DNA of 24,127 nucleotides from a virus. Where the stretch lies: the IMG/VR virus record IMGVR_UViG_3300037189_000291, positions 1-24,127 of that record, one strand, 5' to 3'. Below, piece after piece: positions 1 to 7,896 of the stretch (positions within the stretch are counted from its first letter, which is position 1; every line of letters starts with the position of its first letter). The notes below the pieces were generated by a model that ran no database searches, was not told the origin of the DNA, and worked only from the letters and a program-made list of their open reading frames with translations. The position numbers and the translations under genes are program-made.

Positions 1-1
1 C

Positions 2-151
2 TCTGCTGTGGCAACTGCCCAACAGATCACCAAGACTGAGACATATCGTGATCCCGACAGCTTCGCTGACATCGTGCGTGGTATGCACCTCTATGGTCGT
101 AAGATTTTGCGTCCTGAGGCACTTGTCACTGCTAAATACAACGCTGCTTAA
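2..151 (+). CDS. Putative major capsid protein, C-terminal fragment
   Basis: An open frame enters from the left edge and ends at TAA 149-151, giving the last 49 residues of a protein. The visible tail contains YRDPDSFADIVRG and ends GRKILRPEALVTAKYNAA. Tails of this kind, with a Y-G-R-K-x-L-R-P-E-A stretch, are what I associate with phage major capsid proteins, and the position just before a small virion-type protein and the head-tail adaptor fits. All four arginines are CGT, typical of a highly expressed gene. The start and most of the protein lie outside the window, so the family cannot be fixed. It could be another abundant head protein. Confidence 0.6.
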   Translation, partial: SAVATAQQITKTETYRDPDSFADIVRGMHLYGRKILRPEALVTAKYNAA

Positions 152-164
152 GGAGAAACACTAA

Positions 165-659
165 ATGGCAACTATTACTACTCTCTCTAATGCTGTAGGC
201 GCAGGTACTCACCCTAGCCGTGCTCTTCGCAACATCCCTTATGTTGTTGAAAACACTATCAACTTTGCTACCGCCACCACTGCTAAAGGTTCTGCCTTGG
301 CAATCAATGACGTTATCGAAGCTCTCCAGATTCCCGCACAATCTATTGTGTTGGCTGCTGGCTTTGAAGTGTTGTCAGCTATCACTGGCGATATTACAAT
401 GAGCTTGGGCGTGACTGGTGTTACCGCTGCTGCTTACGTTTCAGCACAAGCATTGACTGGCTCTACTGCTGTGGGCACTTATGCTACTCCTGCAACTGCT
501 GGTTACCCAATCGTGTCACAATCTGCTGACACCTTGGACTTGCTGATCGCTGCTTCAACCACAGCTATCTCTGCTGGTTCAGTTCGTGTTTTTGCTGTCC
601 TCGTTGACGCACAAGACCGTGTTGGCCCCGCTTCTGTGGACCGTGAGCAACTGGCCTAA
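165..659 (+). CDS. Small virion-type protein, possible head decoration protein
   Basis: This encodes 164 residues, rich in Ala, Thr, Ser, Val and Ile, with no Cys and little charge until the C-terminus (DAQDRVGPASVDREQLA). That composition suggests a compact beta-rich structural protein. The ATG follows a strong ribosome site, AAGGAGAAA at about 150-158, and the gene begins 13 bases after the capsid stop. It is followed directly by an intrinsic terminator, so it is probably co-transcribed with the capsid gene at high level. All five arginines are CGT or CGC, unlike downstream genes. A decoration or capsid-associated role is inferred from position and composition only; I do not recognise the family with certainty. 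Confidence 0.8.
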   Translation: MATITTLSNAVGAGTHPSRALRNIPYVVENTINFATATTAKGSALAINDVIEALQIPAQSIVLAAGFEVLSAITGDITMSLGVTGVTAAAYVSAQALTGSTAVGTYATPATAGYPIVSQSADTLDLLIAASTTAISAGSVRVFAVLVDAQDRVGPASVDREQLA

Positions 660-673
660 AGCTAGTTGATCTA

Positions 674-709
674 GAGGGGACTCCAAAAGAGTCCTCTCTT
701 TTTCCTTTT
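674..709 (+). terminator. Intrinsic terminator after the capsid genes
   Basis: Bases 674-683 pair with 689-698 to form a 10-bp stem with one G-U pair around a five-base CAAAA loop. A T-rich tract follows (TTTTT from 699, then CCTTTTC). It lies between the stop at 659 and the ATG at 716, and should separate high-level capsid transcription from the connector genes. Confidence 0.88.
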
Positions 710-715
710 CCTGTT

Positions 716-1429
716 ATGGCAACATACCTTTCTTTAACGAATGAATTGCTACGCAGACTTAATGAAGTCCAGATGGACTCCACTGAGTTTGATAATGCGA
801 GAAATATCCAAAGTCTTGCTAAAGACGCAATCAATTCATCCATTAGAGAATTGATGCACTCTGCACAAGAATGGCCTTTTGTGTCTGAGTCTTATTCACA
901 GACACTTACAGCCGGACAAAGACTGTATACTTTTCCAACAAACATGTCCAGTGTAGACTGGGATAGTTTCTATTTAAATAGACTTGAAGCTCAGGGTAAT
1001 GTCCCTAAGAAACTTCCCTACATTACCTACACTGCTTATATCGAAACACAAAAACCTAAAGAAGATCAGACAGGTACTGCTGGTCAGGGTTCTGGTTTGT
1101 TTGTATATGACACACCAGACAATACATCTTTTGGCGTTACACCAATTGCTAATGCTGCTTATATTGTTGATTACAATTATTGGTATTTCCCTGATGACTT
1201 GATTAATGGTTCAGATGTATGTGTTGTTCCTGATCGATTCAGAAATGTTCTGATTGATGGTGCAATGATGTACATGATGATCTTTAGATCCAATGAACAA
1301 GGTGCTGCTTTGCACAGAGATAACTTTGAAAAAGGTATCAAGACAATGCGTAGATTGTTGATTGGTGAAACCAACCTTATGAGATCTTCAATGATCACTC
1401 AGACACCTTCTACTGCTAGGGTGTTCTGA
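716..1429 (+). CDS. Head-tail adaptor protein (SU10 adaptor-like)
   Basis: This encodes 237 residues. The helical N-terminus (YLSLTNELLRRLNEV), the aromatic-rich middle with a YNYWYFPDDL stretch, and a C-terminal helical region (PDRFRNVLIDGAMMYMM) match what I know of podoviral adaptor or gatekeeper proteins of the phage SU10 type, analogous to T7 gp11. These sit under the portal and join it to the tail nozzle. The next gene overlaps in a TGATG junction and is a good nozzle candidate. No Shine-Dalgarno is visible: the ATG follows a pyrimidine run that is the U-tract of the preceding terminator. Ten of its 14 arginines are AGA, a sharp change from the two upstream genes. Confidence 0.72.
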   Translation: MATYLSLTNELLRRLNEVQMDSTEFDNARNIQSLAKDAINSSIRELMHSAQEWPFVSESYSQTLTAGQRLYTFPTNMSSVDWDSFYLNRLEAQGNVPKKLPYITYTAYIETQKPKEDQTGTAGQGSGLFVYDTPDNTSFGVTPIANAAYIVDYNYWYFPDDLINGSDVCVVPDRFRNVLIDGAMMYMMIFRSNEQGAALHRDNFEKGIKTMRRLLIGETNLMRSSMITQTPSTARVF

Positions 1430-2988
1430 TGGCAGATCGGATTAATGGGTTTAAAGTTTCTTGCCTTGGTGGTCTTAACACCAATGGAGACGTATTGTCT
1501 CAAGGTGAACTTACTCCCGGATCTGCTGTACAACTTGTAAACTATGAGCCATCTATTACTGGTGGCTATAGAAGGATTAGTGGATATACTAATACTTATG
1601 GCACTGTAACAGGAACAGGTAATGTTCTTGGTGTAATGGTAGCTGAAACTTTGAATGATGGTATTTTTGCATGTAGAAAACCATCAGCAGGAACAAACTA
1701 TTTTTATAAGTGGGTTAGTGGCACTTCTTCTTGGACTGCCATTACTACACCCGGCACAGTCACAATGACTGGTGTTAAGAAGGTTAGGTTTTCTAAATAT
1801 AACTGGAGTACTACAAAGATAGTTTTGACTGATGGTATTAATCCTGCTGCTATCTATGATGGCACATCATACACTCAGATTACGCATGCTAATGCACCCA
1901 ACAGTCCAAAGTATTCTGCACCATTTAAGAATCATTTGTTCTTAGCTGGTGATCCTACAGATCCATACAATTTATATTTCTCTTCACCACTAGCTGAGAC
2001 AGATTTTAATCCAGCTAATGGTGCTGGTATTATTAATGTTGGCTTTGATATTATTCAGATTAAACAATTCCGTGATACTTTATATATCTTTGGTAAGAGT
2101 GCAATTAAAAGTTTAACTGGCACTAACGTAGCTGACTTTGTGTTGTCAGAGGTTACAACTAATCTAGGTTGTTTGGTTCCAGATAGTGTTGTTGAATTTG
2201 GTGGTAATCTTTTATTCTTAGGTCCAGATGGATTTAGACCTATCTCCGGTACTAATAGAATCGGTGACGTTGAAATTGAAACAATTTCTAGACAGATTCA
2301 GTTTACTGTTAGTGCTTTATTAAATGATATTGTTGCAGAATCAATTGATCCTGAAACATTAAGCACAGTTATTCTAAGAAAGAAATCACAATTTAGATTG
2401 TTATCTCCAGTGGAGGGAACAACAGGATTGTTAGGTGGACTTAGACAAGCAGACAATGGTGGACTAGCTTTTGAGTTTAGTTCCTTGTTTAATTTCTATG
2501 CTACCTGTGCTGCTAGTGGTTATATCGGAGTAGATGAGATAGTTCTTCATGGTGATTCTACTGGTAAGGTTCATAAACAAGAAGTAGGAACTTCTTTTAA
2601 TGGTGCTGAAATATTAAGTATTTATCAAACACCTTACTTTTATTTCCAAGATCCTACCATTAGAAAGAATTTTTATAATATAACTACCTTCTTAAAAGGC
2701 GAAGGAGCTGCTTCAATTGTCTTGGGTATTACCTATGACTTTGAAGATAGTGTGGGTGTGTTTAACCCTCGAAATAATCTTATTAGTACTGCGGCTGCTG
2801 CTGCCTATTACAACTTATCTTTGTATGACTCAGCAGCTATTTATGATGGTAATCCATCACCAGTGGCTAAAACAAATGTTGAAGGTTCAGGCTTTTCAAT
2901 TTCGTTTAGATATGTGACAAATGATACCAATGCCAGTCATACGATTCAAGGAATGGTCTTGAATTATTCTATGAATGACAGGCGATAA
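1429..2988 (+). CDS. Probable tail nozzle / tail tubular protein B-like
   Basis: This encodes 519 residues, starting at the ATG in TGATG and so translationally coupled to the adaptor gene. The N-terminus (LGGLNTNGDVLSQGELTPG followed by NYEPSITGGYRRISGY) is characteristic of a protein found next to the adaptor in many podovirus-like environmental phages. The rest is a series of beta-strand segments with repeated aromatic-Gly patterns, consistent with a propeller-like nozzle (T7 gp12 analogue). Central segments include FKNHLFLAGDPTDPYNLYFS and LYIFGKSAIKSLTG, both propeller-blade-like. The role is as the distal tail tube that carries fibres. The assignment rests on context and sequence style; no catalytic motif is seen. 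Confidence 0.65.
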   Translation: MADRINGFKVSCLGGLNTNGDVLSQGELTPGSAVQLVNYEPSITGGYRRISGYTNTYGTVTGTGNVLGVMVAETLNDGIFACRKPSAGTNYFYKWVSGTSSWTAITTPGTVTMTGVKKVRFSKYNWSTTKIVLTDGINPAAIYDGTSYTQITHANAPNSPKYSAPFKNHLFLAGDPTDPYNLYFSSPLAETDFNPANGAGIINVGFDIIQIKQFRDTLYIFGKSAIKSLTGTNVADFVLSEVTTNLGCLVPDSVVEFGGNLLFLGPDGFRPISGTNRIGDVEIETISRQIQFTVSALLNDIVAESIDPETLSTVILRKKSQFRLLSPVEGTTGLLGGLRQADNGGLAFEFSSLFNFYATCAASGYIGVDEIVLHGDSTGKVHKQEVGTSFNGAEILSIYQTPYFYFQDPTIRKNFYNITTFLKGEGAASIVLGITYDFEDSVGVFNPRNNLISTAAAAAYYNLSLYDSAAIYDGNPSPVAKTNVEGSGFSISFRYVTNDTNASHTIQGMVLNYSMNDRR

Positions 2989-3000
2989 GGAGAATACACC

Positions 3001-4557
3001 TTGAGTGGATATGTAAGACAATCATCAGCGGATATTTTGCCAACGGCAGTTATTCGTGCTACGCCTGTTAATAATGAGTTTAATGCTCTTCGTGATGCTT
3101 TTGCTCAATCAGGTGGTCACAAGCACGATGGTACAGCAGCGGAGGGTGATTATATTCCTCTGGTTGCTGATTCAACAGCTAAAAATAAGGTTGTTGTAGA
3201 TGGTACAAACAATAGAGTCGGTGTGTTTGTTAATGTTAGCGGTACATCTACTGAGCAAATTAGAGTACAGAACGGTGCAATACTTCCTGTCACAACTAAC
3301 ACTGTAGATTTTGGTAACAGTTCTTACAAGTTCAAAGACTTCTATCTTGCTGGTACTGCTACTCTTCCAGTAGCTAACATTGGTGCAGGTACTATCACTG
3401 CCACTGACTTAACTGTTACTGGTACTATTGATGTTACTAATACAACTATCAATAACGTATCTACTCCTACATTAAGTAGTCATGCTGCTACTAAAGGTTA
3501 TGTAGATACAGCCATTTCTGATTTGATTAATGGTGCTCCATCTACCATTGATACTCTTAATGAAATTGCCACTGCTCTAGGCAATGATCCAAACTTCGCT
3601 ACCACAATTACCAACTCCTTAGCAGGTAAACTTGCATTGGCTGGTGGAACAATGTCTGGTGACATTGCAATGGGTGGAAATAAAGTCACTGGCTTGGGAA
3701 CACCTACTACAGGTTCTGATGCTACAAATAAGACATACATTGATACTTTGTATGGAAGCACTGCCGCTGCCGCTGCTAGTGCTGCAGCCGCTGCTGTTAG
3801 TGAAACTAATGCTGCTGCTAGTTATGATGCTTTTGATGATAGATATTTAGGCAGTAAGTCAACTGCTCCTTCAATTGATAATGATGGAAATGCATTATTG
3901 ACTGGTGCTTTATACTGGAACACATCAAGTAATACTTTGTATGTTTGGACTGGTTCAGCATGGACTCAGGCATCGTTTACTGCTGGTGGATTTTTAGTTA
4001 ATGCTAATAATCTTTCTGATGTTTCAAATCCATCTTATGGATTAACAAACCTTACTGGGTACACATCTACAGCAACTGCTGCTGGAACAACTACTCTTAC
4101 TAATACAAGTACGTTTTACCAATTGTTTACTGGTACAACTACACAGACTGTAAAACTTCCAGTTACTAGTACTCTGCGTACAGGCTGGTCTTTCCATATC
4201 TGTAATAACAGTACAGGTACATTGTCTGTAGTTTCTTCTGGCTCTAATGCAGTAATTACTGTTCCAGCTCAGGTGACTGCAATGGTTACTTGTATTGGCA
4301 CAACATTAACAACTGCTGCTGATTGGGAAGCTGGTTTAACAGACTTCAGTACATCTACTGGTACAGGTTCTGTTGTTCTAGGTACTGCACCTACACTTGC
4401 CACACCAAACATTACTAGTGGTTTGACATTGACTGGTGCAGCAGGTACAGCAGGTCAAGCACTCTTATCACAAGGTTCTGGTTCTGCTCCAGTATGGGGA
4501 ACTGCTGGTGTATCAGCAGGTAAGGCAATTGCTTTCGCTATGGTTATGGGCTTCTAA
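3001..4557 (+). CDS. Tail fibre protein
   Basis: This encodes 518 residues starting at TTG 3001, supported by ATAAGGAGAA at about 2986-2995. No nearer in-frame ATG precedes the conserved-looking N-terminus (SGYVRQSSADILPTAVIRA). An NNEFNALRDAF stretch and a GGHKHDG motif follow. Two related fibre segments, AATKGYVDTA near residue 162 and DATNKTYIDT near 240, flank an LNEIATALGNDPNF region typical of phage fibres. An Ala-rich linker sits near residues 255-275. Next comes the YLGSKSTAPSIDNDG...ALYWNTSSNTLYVW module (about 282-320), common in phage fibres, and a Thr/Gly-rich C-terminus. It should form the shaft and part of the receptor-contact apparatus. The small gene at 4567 follows after 9 bases. 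Confidence 0.8.
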   Translation: MSGYVRQSSADILPTAVIRATPVNNEFNALRDAFAQSGGHKHDGTAAEGDYIPLVADSTAKNKVVVDGTNNRVGVFVNVSGTSTEQIRVQNGAILPVTTNTVDFGNSSYKFKDFYLAGTATLPVANIGAGTITATDLTVTGTIDVTNTTINNVSTPTLSSHAATKGYVDTAISDLINGAPSTIDTLNEIATALGNDPNFATTITNSLAGKLALAGGTMSGDIAMGGNKVTGLGTPTTGSDATNKTYIDTLYGSTAAAAASAAAAAVSETNAAASYDAFDDRYLGSKSTAPSIDNDGNALLTGALYWNTSSNTLYVWTGSAWTQASFTAGGFLVNANNLSDVSNPSYGLTNLTGYTSTATAAGTTTLTNTSTFYQLFTGTTTQTVKLPVTSTLRTGWSFHICNNSTGTLSVVSSGSNAVITVPAQVTAMVTCIGTTLTTAADWEAGLTDFSTSTGTGSVVLGTAPTLATPNITSGLTLTGAAGTAGQALLSQGSGSAPVWGTAGVSAGKAIAFAMVMGF

Positions 4558-4566
4558 GGAAAATTT

Positions 4567-4962
4567 ATGGCAAATCCAAATATCACCAACGTAACAGCCA
4601 TTTATGGCAATACAACTTATTTAACTCCATCAGGTACAACTGCTGTAGTTTTATTACCTAATGCTGCTTCTAGCGGTAAGGTCTATAAAATTAATCAGAT
4701 TGTTGCTGCTAATGTTAATGGCTCTGCTGCTGTTAATGCTACTATTTCTATTTATACAAACGGTGCTGTAGCTGCAGGTTCCGCACCTTCTGGTGGTACT
4801 GCATACCCAATTATTTCTACAGTATCTGTTCCTGCTAATGCTTCATTGATTGCTGTTGATAAAACAACTGCAATTTATTTACAAGAAGGCACATCAATTA
4901 CAGTGACATCTGGAACTTCCAGCGGTATCACTTACAGCATTAGCTACGAAGATATCAGTTAA
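4567..4962 (+). CDS. Small beta-rich tail-associated protein
   Basis: This encodes 131 residues, with ATG preceded by AAGGAAAA and only 9 bases after the fibre stop. The protein is almost free of charge in its first two thirds. It ends with strands carrying VSVPANASLIAVDKTTAIYLQEG and a final SYEDIS, which look like a compact beta-sandwich. Proteins with this VPA-x-A-S-L-x-x-x-D-K-x-x-x-I-Y-L-x-E-G pattern recur in environmental phage structural regions, in my recollection without an established function. Its place between the fibre and the first glycine-rich adhesin suggests a fibre-tip, joint or tail-completion component. That role is inference. Confidence 0.75.
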   Translation: MANPNITNVTAIYGNTTYLTPSGTTAVVLLPNAASSGKVYKINQIVAANVNGSAAVNATISIYTNGAVAAGSAPSGGTAYPIISTVSVPANASLIAVDKTTAIYLQEGTSITVTSGTSSGITYSISYEDIS

Positions 4963-4973
4963 GGAGTAACGCT

Positions 4974-6143
4974 ATGTCAATGCGTTACCAAGGCGGCTTC
5001 ATCACTGCTACATATAATGGGCAGAAAGCACCTAATCCACCAACTATTGGCACAGCTACGGCAAGTTATGCCTCTGCCTCTGTAGCTTTTACAGCTCCAG
5101 TATGTGTAGGTGGAAGTGCTATCACTTCTTATACAGTTAGGTCTAGTCCTAGTTGTATTATTGGAACTGGATCTTCATCTCCAGTTACAGTAAGTGGTTT
5201 AACAAATGGCACTGCTTACACGTTTCAGGTTGCTGCAAATAATTCTTATGGCAACAGTGCTAATAGTGCATCAAGTAATTCAGTAACTCCTGCCATATTG
5301 CTTGATCTATTGGTTGTAGCTGGAGGTGGTGGTGGAGTTGGAGCCTCTTCCGGTAATGCTAATGGCGGTGGTGGCGGTGGTGCTGGTGGTGTTGTTTATA
5401 AGACAGCATATGCAGCTACTGCTTCAGTTTCTTATACAGTAACTGTGGGAGCTGGAGGTACAGCAGTAACTCAAGGATGCGGATCCGTCCCCGGAAATAG
5501 TGGCAATGACAGTGTCTTTGGATCTAGTGTTATTGTGGCTAAAGGCGGTGGAGGTGGAGGCTTCTATTCTGTTGGTGTCAATGGTGGTTCTGGTGGTGGT
5601 TCTGGTAATAACAACGGAACAAACTACGCTGGTGGAACATCTACACAAGCAGGATCAGGCGTATCTGCTGGTGGAACTTCTTATGGAAATGCTGGTGGTG
5701 ATACGTCAGGAGGCACTCCATTCCAAGGATCTGCTGGCGGTGGTGGTGCTGGTGGAGTAGGTACTACAGTATCTGGGACATCTGCTGGCGGAAATGGTGG
5801 TATAGGTATCGCCAATTCTATTACTGGTACTAGTGTTTACTATGCTGGTGGTGGTGGCGGTGGTTCTGTTTACAACAGCAGTACTGCCGTTGGGGGTACT
5901 GGAGGTAACGGTGGTGGCGGTAATGGTGCAGGTAATGGACTTGCTGGTACTTCTGGAACTGCTAATACAGGAGGCGGAGCTGGAGGTGGTAAGAATACTA
6001 CTGCTGCTGGAAGCGGAGGTTCTGGTGTAGTTATTATTAGAACACTAGCTACCGCTTCTGCTACAACTGGTTCACCAACAGTAACTACTGATGGTAGTTA
6101 TAACATCTATAAATATACCTCTTCTGGTACAATAACTTTCTGA
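4974..6143 (+). CDS. Glycine-rich adhesin-like protein with fibronectin III domain
   Basis: This encodes 389 residues with a strong AAGGAG site before the ATG. The N-terminal tag contains YQGGFITATYNG. Residues of about 20-105 form a fibronectin type III-like domain (start APNPPTIGTATASY, later LTNGTAYTFQVAA). From about 111 a LLVVAGGGGG core opens a long glycine-rich region with runs of Gly separated by Ser, Asn, Thr and Ala, closing at GSGVVIIR. The C-terminus is a conserved-looking TTGSPTVTTDG...TSSGTITF tail. Glycine-rich sheets of this kind are known in phage receptor-binding adhesins such as S16 gp38, which folds into packed polyglycine II helices. A role at the tail tip is likely; the receptor is unknown. 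Confidence 0.78.
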   Translation: MSMRYQGGFITATYNGQKAPNPPTIGTATASYASASVAFTAPVCVGGSAITSYTVRSSPSCIIGTGSSSPVTVSGLTNGTAYTFQVAANNSYGNSANSASSNSVTPAILLDLLVVAGGGGGVGASSGNANGGGGGGAGGVVYKTAYAATASVSYTVTVGAGGTAVTQGCGSVPGNSGNDSVFGSSVIVAKGGGGGGFYSVGVNGGSGGGSGNNNGTNYAGGTSTQAGSGVSAGGTSYGNAGGDTSGGTPFQGSAGGGGAGGVGTTVSGTSAGGNGGIGIANSITGTSVYYAGGGGGGSVYNSSTAVGGTGGNGGGGNGAGNGLAGTSGTANTGGGAGGGKNTTAAGSGGSGVVIIRTLATASATTGSPTVTTDGSYNIYKYTSSGTITF

Positions 6144-6150
6144 GAAAACA

Positions 6151-7122
6151 ATGCCTAATATAACTGGGATTTGGTCAAGAACGCAACAAATGCAAGCCAT
6201 TGCTGCTGGTACTTGGGTTGTACTTCCTCCACCAGCCGTTGAAGTATTGGTTGTAGCTGGCGGTGGTGGTGGAAATACATTTATTGCTGGCGGTGGTGGC
6301 GGTGGTGGTCTTTCGTACCAAACATGTCATTCGGTTACTGCAAGTACTTCATATACAGTAACCGTTGGAGCAGGTGGATCAGGCAGCACTGGAACAGCAG
6401 GAAGTAATAGCGTGTTCGACACCATAACGTCTAATGGTGGGGGTAAAGGCGGTACTTCAGGGGGTGGTGGCTCTGGTGGCTCTGGTGGTGGTGGACACTA
6501 TCCCTCGGGTAGTCGTACCGCAGGTTCTGCTACACAAGGAAATACTGGTGGAGCAACAGGCTATGGATTTGCTGGAGGTGCTGGAACTTCACAATCTGGA
6601 GCGTATGCTTCAGGTGGCGGAGGAGGCGCAGGTGGAATAGGTTCTGATGGTGTTACAACTTCTTGTAATGGTACTGGTGGTAATGGGGGTATTGGTCGCC
6701 AATATAATATCTCAGGTACTAATTTATATTACTCTGGTGGCGGAGGCGGTGCTGGTGGTTCAGATAGTGCTAGAAGCTGTAATGGTGGAAATGGCGGAGC
6801 TGGTGGTGGCGGTGGTGGTGGACTATATTTAAATAGTTCTGGATCACACGTTGCTGGTACTGGTGGTTCAAACGGAGGAGCAAATGGTAATTCATCAACT
6901 GGTGGTGGTGGAGCTGGTGGCACAAACTCTGGTGGCGGAGGTGGCGGAGGCGGAACAGGTTCTGGTGCTGGTGTAGGTGGTAATGGTGGTTCCGGTATTG
7001 TGATTATTCGTTATCCCACAATTTATGGAGCTGCTACATCTACAACAGGTTCACCAACAGTAACATCGTCAGGCGGTTATCGTATTTATACTTATACCGC
7101 TTCTGGAACAATTACATTTTAA
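6151..7122 (+). CDS. Glycine-rich adhesin-like protein, second copy
   Basis: This encodes 323 residues and starts 7 bases after the previous stop, with only a weak GAGAAA upstream. It is a paralogue of the previous gene without the fibronectin domain. A short N-terminus (MPNITGIWSRTQQMQAI) leads into VEVLVVAGGGGG, a long Gly-rich region, the GSGIVIIRYP closing segment, and a TTGSPTVTSSGGYRIYTY tail ending ASGTITF. A 16-base stretch is identical in the two genes (5308-5323 and 6245-6260). The N-terminus contains a GIWSRTQQMQAIAAGTW pattern seen in tail fibre proteins of environmental phages. It probably forms a second receptor-binding unit or an alternative adhesin. Confidence 0.75.
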   Translation: MPNITGIWSRTQQMQAIAAGTWVVLPPPAVEVLVVAGGGGGNTFIAGGGGGGGLSYQTCHSVTASTSYTVTVGAGGSGSTGTAGSNSVFDTITSNGGGKGGTSGGGGSGGSGGGGHYPSGSRTAGSATQGNTGGATGYGFAGGAGTSQSGAYASGGGGGAGGIGSDGVTTSCNGTGGNGGIGRQYNISGTNLYYSGGGGGAGGSDSARSCNGGNGGAGGGGGGGLYLNSSGSHVAGTGGSNGGANGNSSTGGGGAGGTNSGGGGGGGGTGSGAGVGGNGGSGIVIIRYPTIYGAATSTTGSPTVTSSGGYRIYTYTASGTITF

Positions 7123-7130
7123 TAACTAAT

Positions 7131-7466
7131 ATGACACATTTTGCAAAAGTAGAAAACGGTATTGTTACACAGGTTATCGTGGCTGATCAGGATGTCATTG
7201 ATTCTGGTGCATTCGGTACAGGTTGGTTACAGACATCATACAATACTCATGGTGGTCAACATCCTGAAGGAAGAGCACTTCGTAAAAATTATGCTGGAGT
7301 AGGTTATACATATGATGCTCAACGTGATGCATTTATTCCACCTAAACCACATCCAAGTTGGTTATTGAATGAAGATACATGTCTTTGGGAAGCTCCAGTT
7401 CCTTACCCAGAAGATAACAAAATATATATTTGGGACGAACCTACACTGTCTTGGATTAGTCTTTAA
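7131..7466 (+). CDS. Small tail-region protein with C-terminal W/PYP/W module
   Basis: This encodes 111 residues. The N-terminal part (HFAKVENGIVTQVIVADQD, then LRKNYAGVGYTYDAQRDAF) resembles a family of small proteins common in cyanophage and other environmental phage tail regions, with no established function that I know of. The C-terminal part, about residues 70-111, reads PSWLLNEDTCLWE, PVPYPEDNKIYIWDE and LSWISL, and is repeated in diverged form at the end of the next protein. Position between adhesin genes suggests an adhesin accessory protein, chaperone or capping subunit, similar in logic to the small Tfa/gp38-type fibre assembly proteins. That is inference. No clear ribosome site precedes the ATG. 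Confidence 0.72.
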   Translation: MTHFAKVENGIVTQVIVADQDVIDSGAFGTGWLQTSYNTHGGQHPEGRALRKNYAGVGYTYDAQRDAFIPPKPHPSWLLNEDTCLWEAPVPYPEDNKIYIWDEPTLSWISL

Positions 7467-7480
7467 TTCTTGAGGTAGTC

Positions 7481-7879
7481 ATGAAGTTATATATAGAAAT
7501 TGAAAACGGACAACCAAAGAATCATCCTGCTTTGGAAGAAAATTTAATAGATGTGTTCAAGACTATTCCTGAACACTGGGTTCCCTTTGAACGTATCACC
7601 AAACCAGTATTAAATGTTTATGAAGTTTGGGTTACTACAGAACCTACCTATGAATTAGTTGATGGTGTTTATAAAGATGTGTGGCATACACGCAGTATGA
7701 CTGATGAAGAAATTACAATAAAACAAAACAAACTTAAAGCAGACTGGGAAGAAAACGGATTTCCTTCTTGGACATTCAACCCAACAACATGTTCTTTTGT
7801 TCCCCCTACACCTTATCCAAACGATGGTAAAGTATATCGTTGGGATGAATCTATTACTTCATGGACAGAAATAACGTAA
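7481..7879 (+). CDS. Small tail-region protein sharing the W/PYP/W module
   Basis: This encodes 132 residues, with GAGGT upstream of the ATG. The N-terminal half (MKLYIEIENGQPKNHPALEE, then IPEHWVPFERITKP) differs from the preceding gene and predicts a mixed alpha/beta fold with a charged helix (DEEITIKQNKLKADWEENG). The C-terminus from about residue 94 (FPSWTFNPTTCSFVPP, then YPNDGKVYRWDESITSW) matches the previous protein's end. The pair therefore look like different N-terminal domains on one shared C-terminal module, presumably a docking element for a common partner such as an adhesin or fibre. Function not recognised beyond this. Confidence 0.72.
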   Translation: MKLYIEIENGQPKNHPALEENLIDVFKTIPEHWVPFERITKPVLNVYEVWVTTEPTYELVDGVYKDVWHTRSMTDEEITIKQNKLKADWEENGFPSWTFNPTTCSFVPPTPYPNDGKVYRWDESITSWTEIT

Positions 7880-7896
7880 CCTTAAAGGCTAACCTA

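Noticed and set aside
5320-7000. GGT/GGC trinucleotide tracts as CRISPR-like or satellite repeats
   Set aside because: They are in-frame glycine codons with irregular spacing and no spacer-repeat structure.
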